NCBI GenBank assembly: GCA_017390645.1
Contig: JAFPAZ010000026.1
Location: 1-10,614 of the forward strand
Length of the DNA stretch: 10,614 nt
Direction: 5' to 3'
Origin: Lachnospiraceae bacterium
GTDB taxonomy: Bacteria > Bacillota_A > Clostridia > Lachnospirales > Lachnospiraceae
A model generated the notes under the pieces. It ran no database searches. It was not told where the DNA came from and saw nothing but the letters and a program-made list of their open reading frames with translations. How positions within the stretch are numbered: position 1 is the first letter of the stretch; every line of letters starts with the position of its first letter. Made by a program: the position numbers and the translations under genes. Below are positions 1 through 6,078 of this stretch, piece by piece.

Positions 1-35
1 CGAATGTGGAGAAAATGCAAGGGATAGATTTTTTT

Positions 36-117
36 AGTCCATTACCAGAGGGAATGGACTGTTGAGGGCGAAATTTGCCCACAGGTATACGAAAGAACCA
101 AACCTCATGTTTAGTTC
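36..117. repeat. Cluster of three short inverted repeats upstream of rep
   Basis: Three hairpin-capable inverted repeats lie in about 80 bases. The first is AGTCCATT (36-43) with AATGGACT (53-60), which extends inward by CC/GG around one mismatch to leave a 3-nt loop. The second is GGGC (66-69) with GCCC (77-80), with a G-T pair and A-T pairs inside. The third spans 95-103 and 109-117 and pairs eight of nine positions around the loop CTCAT. None is followed by a T-run on either strand, so they do not look like terminators. Rolling-circle replicons usually carry their double-strand or single-strand origin as hairpins close to rep, so this may be an origin remnant. That role is inferred from position only; no nick-site consensus was recognised. 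Confidence 0.4.
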
Positions 118-142
118 CAAAAAGCTGACATAAACGTACTTA

Positions 143-1086
143 TTGTATCAAACAAATTTGGTACGAAAGGTGCGGTGGTGCTTTCTGCGAATTAAAAAAG
201 TGAAATCAGATACAATTAAACTATATGAGACCAGCCAAGTAAAATTCAAAGTGGCTGGAAACAATAATTTTTGTCCGATACAAAATATTTCCAGAGATAA
301 GTATATTGATAAGGCTACAGGTGAAATTAAAGAGCGAAAGAAATCCGTCAGTCGATATCAGACACCCAAAAGTGTCAGAAAGAGTATCAATAGATTAATG
401 GATTTAATTCGGTGCAATGCTACAGAGCCAACTCATTGCAAGTGGCTTACACTGACTTATGCCGATGCTATGACAGACCATACAAAAGTATATGAAGATG
501 GAAAGATGTTTCTTAGAAGATTTCAGAGATATTTGAATAAGAGTGAAGAATTTTTGACAGTCAGAAAACCATCAAACGTATTACTGTTGCCGAGCCACAG
601 GGCGAAATTCATGGTAATTCTTGGCACTTGCATATTTTACTTATTTTTGATGAACCAGCACCATTTATTGAGAATGAGGTAATTGCTAAATTATGGGGGC
701 ATGGTATTACAGACACGCATAAAGTTTATGATGCGGATGGGCTTGCTTTATATTTTAAAGCTTATTTAAGTGACGTGGAATATGAAGAAGAGGATAATGA
801 CGAAGATACTTCTAAAGCTGGAATTGTAGTAAAGAAAGTGGATGGTAAGGATAAGAAATTTATCAAGGGTGAGCGTTTGAAATATTATCCAACTGGTATG
901 CCACTGTTTTCAGCAAGTAGGGGTATGAAGAGACCTGTAGTGGAAAAGATTAGTAACAAAGAGGCTATGGAACGTGTCAGTGACTGTAAGATGGTGTATC
1001 GGGAAACATATGCGATTGGTGACGAGAATAAAGGGAATATTATTGATAAGAGGTATTATAAGAAACAGGAAGCGAAAACATCTTGA
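143..1086 (+). pseudogene. Rolling-circle replication initiator (HUH-type Rep), frameshifted
   Basis: Two overlapping frames together give one Rep protein of about 300 residues. The first frame (from 143, in frame to about 570) carries CPIQNISRDKYIDKATGEIKE and then LTLTYADAMTD, the conserved early Rep motif. The second frame (about 571-1086) continues with ITVAEPQGEIHGNSWHLH, whose HLH (625-633) is the metal-binding HUH-type motif, then LWGHGITD, a Tyr-containing ALYFKAYLSD segment and SRGMKRP. This matches a Rep family I know from plasmid-like and integrative elements of Lachnospiraceae; such proteins nick an origin for rolling-circle replication. The second frame has a stop at 544-546, so one base appears to be missing between 547 and 577. 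The T5 run at 551-555 and the A4 run at 565-568 are the likely sites, and restoring a base at either joins the halves. The start is uncertain: TTG 143 lacks a Shine-Dalgarno sequence and GTG 200 is an alternative. It could be a true pseudogene or a sequencing error. Confidence 0.85.
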
Positions 1087-1111
1087 AATTGAAGTATATT
1101 AGAGGTATAAT
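1083..1111 (+). promoter_or_regulatory. Sigma-A promoter of the riboflavin operon
   Basis: TTGAAA (1083-1088) and a perfect TATAAT (1106-1111) are separated by 17 bases, the optimal spacing for the housekeeping sigma factor. Transcription would start near 1118, at the first base of the FMN aptamer's closing helix, so the RNA begins almost exactly with the riboswitch. The -35 box contains the TGA stop (1084-1086) of the upstream rep pseudogene. This placement strongly supports the promoter call; it has not been mapped experimentally. Confidence 0.85.
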
Positions 1112-1118
1112 GAGATAA

Positions 1119-1225
1119 ACTTCGGGGTAAGGTGAGATTCCTAACCGGCGGTAAAGCCCGCGAGCCATTGAGCAGATTTGGTGAAATTCCAAAGCCGACA
1201 GTAAAGTCTGGATGAGAGAAGTGTC
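1119..1225 (+). promoter_or_regulatory. FMN riboswitch (RFN element)
   Basis: All conserved blocks of the FMN aptamer are present in order: GGTGAGATTCC (1131-1141), ACCGGCGGT (1144-1152), AGCCCGCGAGCC (1155-1166), GGTGAAATTCC (1180-1190), GCCGACAGT (1194-1202), AGTCTGGATG (1205-1214) and GAGAGAAG (1214-1221). The closing helix P1 forms between ACTTC (1119-1123) and GAAGT (1218-1222). The variable helix is very short, giving a compact aptamer of about 105 nt. It sits directly upstream of ribD, as expected. In this RNA family FMN binding stabilises the aptamer and lowers expression of riboflavin genes. A downstream terminator suggests control at the level of transcription. Confidence 0.97.
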
Positions 1226-1280
1226 AGGATTAAAATGATAAAATTAAAAAGAATGGAAATAAATGTATTAAATGATGAGG

Positions 1281-1305
1281 CAGTGTTAACTTTGGTTTAA
1301 TATTG
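1281..1305 (+). repeat. Hairpin in the riboswitch expression platform
   Basis: CAGTGTTAA (1281-1289) can pair with TTAATATTG (1297-1305) over nine positions including two G-U pairs, with a 7-nt loop. A T-rich stretch follows (1306-1323). Its 3' arm overlaps GGTTTAA (1294-1300), which could instead pair with TTAAACC (1335-1341) at the foot of the downstream terminator. The hairpin is AT-rich and weak, so it may be a folding intermediate of the switch or chance. Confidence 0.3.
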
Positions 1306-1339
1306 TTTGTATTTCTTTTTTTTGAGTCCTTGATTTAAA

Positions 1340-1364
1340 CCCTTGAAGTTTTCAGGGATTTTTT
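1340..1364 (+). terminator. Intrinsic terminator of the FMN riboswitch
   Basis: CCCTTGAA (1340-1347) pairs with TTCAGGG (1351-1357) around a GTT loop with one bulged T, and six T residues follow almost at once (1359-1364). It lies between the FMN aptamer and the ribD ribosome binding site, where a ligand-controlled terminator is expected. TCCTTGA (1327-1333) is a near copy of the 5' arm and can pair with the same TCAGGGA (1352-1358), so an alternative fold exists. The stem is modest in length. Confidence 0.65.
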
Positions 1365-1377
1365 CATTTATTGGGAT

Positions 1378-1399
1378 AGGAGGGATAATGACAGGATGA
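1378..1399 (+). promoter_or_regulatory. ribD ribosome binding site with three-codon leader ORF
   Basis: A perfect AGGAGG (1378-1383) is followed by two ATG codons. The first (1388) is 4 nt downstream and opens ATG-ACA-GGA-TGA, a three-codon ORF whose stop overlaps the second ATG (1396) as ATGA. The second ATG starts RibD and is 12 nt from the Shine-Dalgarno sequence, which is rather far. The RibD reading frame has no other start codon nearby, so 1396 is retained. Whether the mini-ORF is translated is unknown. Confidence 0.6.
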
Positions 1400-2502
1400 C
1401 ACAAGAAGAAATAGATATAAAATATATGAGACGGGCATTGGAACTGGCAAAAAAAGGCGAGGGAAGAACCGCACCAAATCCCATGGTAGGATGCGTAGTG
1501 GTGAAAGATGGGGAAATCATAGGGGAAGGTTTTCATGAAGAATATGGTAAATTTCATGCCGAAAGAAATGCATTGAATTCCTTAACAAAAAGTGCTGAAG
1601 GGGCAGAACTCTATGTAACATTGGAACCTTGTTGTCATTATGGGAAAACTCCTCCATGTACGGATGCTATCATTGAACATAAAATTAAACGGGTAATTAT
1701 TGCCTGTGTTGACGAAAATCCTTTGGTAGGTGGTCATGGGATTGAGATTTTAAAAGAGCATGGGATTTTTGTGACGGTTGGCGTGTTAAAAGAAGAAGCC
1801 ATGAAGTTAAATGAAGTTTTTTTTCATTATATCAGCGAGAAAAGACCTTTTATTGCCATGAAATATGCCATGACTCTGGATGGGAAAATTGCTACAGTTA
1901 CAAAGGATTCAAAGTGGGTTACTTCGGAGGAAAGCAGGAAGTTTGTGCAGGTACTTAGAAACCGGTACAAAGCCATACTGGTAGGGATTCATACTGTTCT
2001 GGAGGATAACCCTATGCTGAACTGTAGAATGGAAGGTGGAATACATCCTATTAGGATTGTTTTGGATTCTAAATTAAGGATACCTTTAGAAAGTAATATT
2101 GTAAAGAGTGCAAAAGAAATAGAAACTATAGTGGTTACTACAAAAGCGGATGAACGAAAGAAGGAAAAACTTAAGTCATTAAACGTGGAAATTCTGGAAA
2201 TGAAGAATGAAATTTGTTTACCTGAATTGCTCACAAGATTAAGAGAAAAAAACATTGATAGTATTTTAGTAGAAGGTGGAGGCAAAGTTCATGGCTCTTT
2301 TCTGCAGGAAAATCTGGTAGACAGGGTATATGCCTTTATTGCACCTAAATTGATTGGAGGGGCAGGGGCATTATCTCCGGTGGAAGGAGAAGGGATTCAA
2401 AAAATGGCGGATGCCATAAGGCTTAAGGATACAGAGTGCAGGATGATTGAAAATGATATATTAATCACAGGAAGGGTGGAAACATGTTTACAGGAATCGT
2501 AG
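1396..2502 (+). CDS. ribD: Bifunctional riboflavin biosynthesis protein RibD (deaminase/reductase)
   Basis: This cytoplasmic enzyme deaminates the pyrimidine made from GTP (EC 3.5.4.26) and then reduces its ribosyl side chain with NADPH (EC 1.1.1.193). The N-terminal cytidine-deaminase-like domain (about residues 5-145) has HAE at 54-56, with H54 as zinc ligand and E56 as catalytic acid/base. The EPCCHYGKTPPC block (77-88) supplies zinc ligands C79 and C88. The C-terminal reductase domain (about 150-362) shows KYAMTLDGKIAT, the TVLEDNPML segment (200-208) and the nucleotide-binding LVEGGG (291-296). At 368 residues it is full length for the fused form. It is the first gene after the FMN riboswitch, and its last 19 bases overlap ribE, which suggests translational coupling. 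All expected catalytic residues are present. Confidence 0.97.
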   Translation: MTQEEIDIKYMRRALELAKKGEGRTAPNPMVGCVVVKDGEIIGEGFHEEYGKFHAERNALNSLTKSAEGAELYVTLEPCCHYGKTPPCTDAIIEHKIKRVIIACVDENPLVGGHGIEILKEHGIFVTVGVLKEEAMKLNEVFFHYISEKRPFIAMKYAMTLDGKIATVTKDSKWVTSEESRKFVQVLRNRYKAILVGIHTVLEDNPMLNCRMEGGIHPIRIVLDSKLRIPLESNIVKSAKEIETIVVTTKADERKKEKLKSLNVEILEMKNEICLPELLTRLREKNIDSILVEGGGKVHGSFLQENLVDRVYAFIAPKLIGGAGALSPVEGEGIQKMADAIRLKDTECRMIENDILITGRVETCLQES

Positions 2503-3122
2503 AGGAAGTTGGTACAATATCAAAAATTAAGTCTGCCAGCCTGGTAATTAAGGCAGATAAAGTACTAGAAGGAACCAGACTAGGGGATAGTATTGCTGTA
2601 AATGGAGTGTGCCTTACGGTGGTTAATATCGGAAATAATGAGTTTGAAGCAGATGTGATGCCGGAAACAAAAAGATGCTCAAATTTAAGTGATGTGAAAC
2701 CTGGAGATAAAGTAAACTTAGAGAGGGCAATGGCGGCAAACGGAAGATTTGGCGGACATATTGTTTCCGGACATATTGACGGAGAGGGCAGTATATTGGA
2801 GATAAAAGAGGAAGGAAATGCATTCTGGTATGCTGTCAGTGCTAAGGAAGAAATTTTAAAATATGTGGTAAGGAAAGGTTCTGTTACCATTGACGGAATC
2901 AGCCTGACAGTTGCCAAAGTGGAAGATGACAGCTTTTATGTGTCGATTATTCCACATACAAGAAAAGAAACCAGTCTGAGTTGTAAGAAAATAGGGGACA
3001 GGGTAAATATTGAATGTGATATGGTAGGAAAATATATTGAACATTTTATTTCTTTTCGGGATAGAAAAAAAGAATCCTCGTTAAATGAGGAATTTTTAAG
3101 AAAGTTTGGATATGTAAATTAA
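2484..3122 (+). CDS. ribE: Riboflavin synthase (alpha chain)
   Basis: It dismutates two molecules of 6,7-dimethyl-8-ribityllumazine to riboflavin and the ribitylamino-pyrimidine (EC 2.5.1.9) and normally works as a homotrimer. The sequence is two tandem lumazine-binding barrels. The first (about 1-95) begins with the signature MFTGIVEEVG and contains GVCLTV (41-46). The second (about 96-195) has SGHIDGEG (95-102), GISLTV (138-143) and MVGKYIE (180-186). C43 and H97 correspond to residues implicated in catalysis in other riboflavin synthases. The 212-residue length is usual. Its start lies inside ribD with a 19-nt overlap and a purine-rich GGAAGGGTGG upstream. The gene is called ribE here; Bacillus literature also uses ribB or ribC for this function. 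Confidence 0.97.
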   Translation: MFTGIVEEVGTISKIKSASLVIKADKVLEGTRLGDSIAVNGVCLTVVNIGNNEFEADVMPETKRCSNLSDVKPGDKVNLERAMAANGRFGGHIVSGHIDGEGSILEIKEEGNAFWYAVSAKEEILKYVVRKGSVTIDGISLTVAKVEDDSFYVSIIPHTRKETSLSCKKIGDRVNIECDMVGKYIEHFISFRDRKKESSLNEEFLRKFGYVN

Positions 3123-3208
3123 GCTGAATGAGGGAAATGAATCGTATCTTTTAAGTATCATGAAAAATACCTTTTGTGTCTAATATCTTAGAATAGGAGA
3201 ATAGAGGA

Positions 3209-4411
3209 ATGTCAGATTTTAGTACAGTGGAAGAAGCCTTAGAAGATTTAAGACAAGGCAAAATTATACTGGTAGTGGATGATCCGGACAGAGAAAACGA
3301 AGGAGATTGTATCTGCGCTGCTGAGTTTGCTACCACAGAAAATGTTAATTTTATGGCAACTTATGCCAAAGGATTGATTTGTATGCCGATGGATAAAGAA
3401 CTGACCAATAAATTGGGACTTTCTCAAATGGTATCCACCAATACAGATAACCATCAGACTGCATTTACCGTATCCATTGATCATGTGGATACTTCAACAG
3501 GAATTTCAGCAGTGGAACGTTCTCTTACAGCCATTCAGTGTGTAAAGGAAGATGCGAAGCCGGAAGATTTTAGAAGACCGGGGCATATGTTTCCTTTAGA
3601 AGCAAGAGAGGGTGGTGTTTTAAAACGTGCGGGACATACAGAGGCAACGGTAGATTTAATGAAGTTGGCAGGATTAAAGCCTTGTGGTCTTTGTTGCGAA
3701 ATTATGCGGGAAGATGGCACTATGATGAGAACTTCGGAGCTCATTACATTTGCCAAAGAACATAAACTAAAACTCATTTCGATAGCGGATATCATTGCGT
3801 ATCGTTTAAAAATGGAGAGTTTGGTAGAATGTAAAGCGAAGGCAAAAATGCCAACGAAGTATGGTGAGTTTGATATTTATGGTTATGAAAATCATTTAAA
3901 TGGGGAACACCATATTGCGCTTGTAATGGGGGATATAAAGGATGGAAAACCGGTTCTGTGTCGTGTACATTCGGAATGTTTAACCGGTGATATTCTTGGT
4001 TCCATGCGTTGTGATTGTGGAGAACAGCTGGAGGAAGCTTTAAGAATGATAGCCAGGGAAGGCCGCGGAGTTTTGGTCTATATGCGCCAGGAAGGTCGAG
4101 GAATTGGTCTGATTAATAAATTGAGAGCGTACGAATTACAGGAGCAGGGACTTGATACCGTGGAGGCGAACATTAAACTCGGTTTTCCGGCAGATATGCG
4201 GGATTATGGAATTGGGGCGCAGATTTTACATGATCTTGGCGTCAGAGAATTGTTGTTAATGACCAATAATCCAAGTAAAATTAGTGGACTAAGTGGATAC
4301 GGGATTACCATAAAAGAGAGAGTTCCGATTCAGATTAAGGCAAACCCTATAGATGCATTTTATTTAAAGACAAAACAACAAAAAATGAATCATATGACAG
4401 ATTATAAATAA
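3209..4411 (+). CDS. ribBA: Bifunctional dihydroxybutanone phosphate synthase / GTP cyclohydrolase II
   Basis: One polypeptide provides both entry reactions of riboflavin synthesis: ribulose 5-phosphate to 3,4-dihydroxy-2-butanone 4-phosphate (EC 4.1.99.12) and GTP to the diaminopyrimidine (EC 3.5.4.25). The N-terminal RibB domain (about 1-200) has the acidic Mg-binding loop [10 protein letters not shown] (24-33) and [10 protein letters not shown] (141-150). The C-terminal RibA domain (about 206-395) has [18 protein letters not shown] with zinc ligands C257, C268 and C270, then RQEGRGIGL (293-301), [10 protein letters not shown] (331-340) and [10 protein letters not shown] (352-361). The 400-residue length is normal for the fusion. 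AGGAGA (3195-3200) lies 8 nt before the ATG. The 86-base gap after ribE shows no terminator or clear promoter, so cotranscription is likely. Confidence 0.97.
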   Translation: MSDFSTVEEALEDLRQGKIILVVDDPDRENEGDCICAAEFATTENVNFMATYAKGLICMPMDKELTNKLGLSQMVSTNTDNHQTAFTVSIDHVDTSTGISAVERSLTAIQCVKEDAKPEDFRRPGHMFPLEAREGGVLKRAGHTEATVDLMKLAGLKPCGLCCEIMREDGTMMRTSELITFAKEHKLKLISIADIIAYRLKMESLVECKAKAKMPTKYGEFDIYGYENHLNGEHHIALVMGDIKDGKPVLCRVHSECLTGDILGSMRCDCGEQLEEALRMIAREGRGVLVYMRQEGRGIGLINKLRAYELQEQGLDTVEANIKLGFPADMRDYGIGAQILHDLGVRELLLMTNNPSKISGLSGYGITIKERVPIQIKANPIDAFYLKTKQQKMNHMTDYK

Positions 4412-4430
4412 AAGAAAGGATAAGCAGAAA

Positions 4431-4504
4431 AATGCCTGTAAACAGGTGATACGTAAATGCGGCATTGGATATGTTAGCAATGATTTACAAGATATGTTGT
4501 AAAT
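4431..4504 (+). repeat. Inverted repeats in the ribBA-ribH spacer
   Basis: The 129-base gap between ribBA and ribH has no gene but holds two inverted repeats. AATGCC (4431-4436) can pair with GGCATT (4461-4466), enclosing a small CCTG/CAGG repeat. ATTTACAA (4483-4490) pairs perfectly with TTGTAAAT (4497-4504) around GATATG. No T-run follows, so neither is a classic terminator. They may mark an RNA processing or stability site adjusting the level of RibH, which forms a 60-subunit shell in many bacteria; that role is inference. Confidence 0.4.
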
Positions 4505-4540
4505 TAGAAGTTACGATTAAGAGTTCTGCAGGGAAAAGAA

Positions 4541-5002
4541 ATGAGAACATTAGAAGGAAATGTAGTAGCAAGTGGCTTGAAGGTAGCGATTGTAGCAGCC
4601 AGATTTAATGAGTTTATTGTATCGAAACTGATTGGTGGGGCAAAGGATGCACTGGTTCGTCATGGTATGAAAGAAGATGATATTACGTTAGCATGGGTGC
4701 CGGGGGCTTTTGAAATTCCTTTAATTGCAAAACAATTGGCAAAATCGGGAAAGTATGATGCTATTGTATGTGTTGGTGCAGTCATTAAAGGAGCAACCAG
4801 TCATTATGATTATGTTTGTGCTGAAGTTTCAAAGGGAATTGCCAGCGTTAGTCTGGAAACAAATGTACCAGTAGCTTTTGGAGTTGTTACAACAGATAAT
4901 ATTGAACAGGCTATCGAACGTGCCGGAACGAAAGCTGGAAATAAAGGATATGATGCGGCCTGCACAGCAATTGAAATGGCAAATCTGATGAAGAGTTTGT
5001 AA
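4541..5002 (+). CDS. ribH: 6,7-dimethyl-8-ribityllumazine synthase
   Basis: It condenses dihydroxybutanone phosphate with the ribitylamino-pyrimidine to give lumazine (EC 2.5.1.78), the substrate of riboflavin synthase. Family hallmarks are ARFNEFIV (20-27, with the aromatic F22 and N23 of the substrate pocket), PGAFEIP (54-60), [16 protein letters not shown] (77-92) with H88 as the likely proton-transfer residue, and [10 protein letters not shown] (111-120). R127 matches the conserved phosphate-contact arginine. At 153 residues it is the standard single-domain form, usually a pentamer or a 60-mer shell. AGGGAA lies a few bases before the ATG. It closes the riboflavin operon, and no terminator is visible after it. 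Confidence 0.97.
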   Translation: MRTLEGNVVASGLKVAIVAARFNEFIVSKLIGGAKDALVRHGMKEDDITLAWVPGAFEIPLIAKQLAKSGKYDAIVCVGAVIKGATSHYDYVCAEVSKGIASVSLETNVPVAFGVVTTDNIEQAIERAGTKAGNKGYDAACTAIEMANLMKSL

Positions 5003-5030
5003 TATGCAGACATAATGAGGTTTAGACAAA

Positions 5031-5132
5031 ATGTGTGAAAAAACTGAGAGTTTGTCGGGAATCAATGAGGTTAGGAAAGCTGTTATGGAAGCGGAAAAGA
5101 GGTTAAACTTATGGGAAAAACATATGAAGTAA
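5031..5132 (+). CDS. Possible 33-residue small ORF overlapping the moxR start
   Basis: An ATG at 5031 opens a 33-codon frame ending at TAA 5130-5132, which overlaps the first 22 bases of the MoxR gene in another frame. The peptide is mixed-charge (MCEKTESLSG at its start) and its middle (EVRKAVMEAEKRL) could form a helix. GAGG (5017-5020) is a weak ribosome binding site 10 nt upstream. It could act as a leader whose translation is coupled to moxR, or be chance. I do not recognise the peptide, and MoxR has its own well-placed AGAGG (5098-5102). Confidence 0.2.
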   Translation: MCEKTESLSGINEVRKAVMEAEKRLNLWEKHMK

Positions 5133-6058
5133 CAAGGGCTCTTAAAGATAATGTGGGAAAGGTAATAGTAGGAAAAGATGAAATCATACAGATGTTGTTA
5201 GCAGCTTTGGTTGCAGGTGGACATGTATTATTGGAGGATGCACCCGGAACCGGAAAAACGGTGATGACAAAGGCCATTGCAAAATCTCTTAGTGCTGATT
5301 TTAACCGTATTCAGTTTACACCTGATTTATTACCTTCAGATATTACCGGTATGAATATTTTCAAGCAGAAAGAAGGGGAATTTCAGTTCATAAAAGGACC
5401 TGTTTTTGCAAATATTATTTTGGCGGATGAAATCAATCGTGCAACTCCTAGAACTCAATCCAGCCTTTTGGAGTGTATGGAGGAAAAACAGGTAACGGTG
5501 GATGGTGTTACTTATTCATTAGAAGAACCTTTTTTGGTAATTGCTACCCAAAATCCAATAGAAACAGCTGGTACTTTCCCGTTGCCGGAAGCACAACTTG
5601 ATCGTTTTATGATGAAATTGTCTGTAGGATTTCCGAGTAAGGAAGAAGAAATTCATATGATTTCCCGCTTTATGTCTGAGAATCCTATGGATAGCCTTAA
5701 ACCGGTTTGTACGAAGGAAGATTTGATGGAAATGAGAAAGGAATGTCAGGAGGTATTTATACATCCTGAGTTAAAAGAATATATTGTTAATCTGGTACAG
5801 GCCACCAGGAGTCATCCTAGTGTTGCACTTGGGGTAAGTCCAAGAGGAACTTTGGCATTTGTAAAAGTATTAAAAGTTTATGCAGCCATGAATGATAGAA
5901 ATTATGTGATACCGGAAGATATAAAGAAATTGGCGAGACCGGTTATGGCTCATAGAATGATTACATATTCTTCTGTAGCATCCAATAAGACAGAGGAGAG
6001 CATCTTGGATGGTATTTTGTCCGGTACTGCAGTGCCAACAGAAAATTGGAGTGAATAA
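5111..6058 (+). CDS. MoxR-family AAA+ ATPase
   Basis: A cytoplasmic AAA+ ATPase of the MoxR class, thought to act as a chaperone that matures or remodels partner proteins, often those encoded next door. The visible order is VGKVIVGKDE (15-24), a Walker A loop APGTGKTV (44-51), Walker B ILADEINR (103-110), sensor 1 ATQNP (145-149, N148), the family segment TFPLPEAQLDRF (155-166) with a likely arginine finger R165, and sensor 2 GVSPRG in the lid domain. Its 315 residues match the family. AGAGG (5098-5102) is 8 nt before the ATG. It is followed after 20 bases by a DUF58 gene, the classic pairing. The substrate is unknown; a cell-envelope role is inferred from the neighbours. Confidence 0.93.
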   Translation: MGKTYEVTRALKDNVGKVIVGKDEIIQMLLAALVAGGHVLLEDAPGTGKTVMTKAIAKSLSADFNRIQFTPDLLPSDITGMNIFKQKEGEFQFIKGPVFANIILADEINRATPRTQSSLLECMEEKQVTVDGVTYSLEEPFLVIATQNPIETAGTFPLPEAQLDRFMMKLSVGFPSKEEEIHMISRFMSENPMDSLKPVCTKEDLMEMRKECQEVFIHPELKEYIVNLVQATRSHPSVALGVSPRGTLAFVKVLKVYAAMNDRNYVIPEDIKKLARPVMAHRMITYSSVASNKTEESILDGILSGTAVPTENWSE

Positions 6059-6078
6059 ACCGGAAAGGTTGGTGTCGT

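Noticed and set aside
36..60. Hairpin beside a T-run as a transcription terminator
   Set aside because: The T-run (29-35) precedes the stem on the + strand, and the - strand transcript would end in A residues, so neither orientation gives stem then T-run.
1989..2285. Minus-strand open frames of about 60-150 codons across the rib, moxR and alr genes
   Set aside because: They lie opposite well-supported genes, lack ribosome binding sites and encode no recognisable domain; they are shadows of + strand coding bias.
1396..5002. Unusual riboflavin gene order or a missing step
   Set aside because: ribD-ribE-ribBA-ribH under an FMN riboswitch is the ordinary Firmicute layout, and absence of a dedicated phosphatase gene is usual.
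5003..5030. Promoter for moxR using CATAAT (5011-5016)
   Set aside because: No acceptable -35 box lies 16-18 bases upstream; the nearest TTG-containing hexamer is too close.
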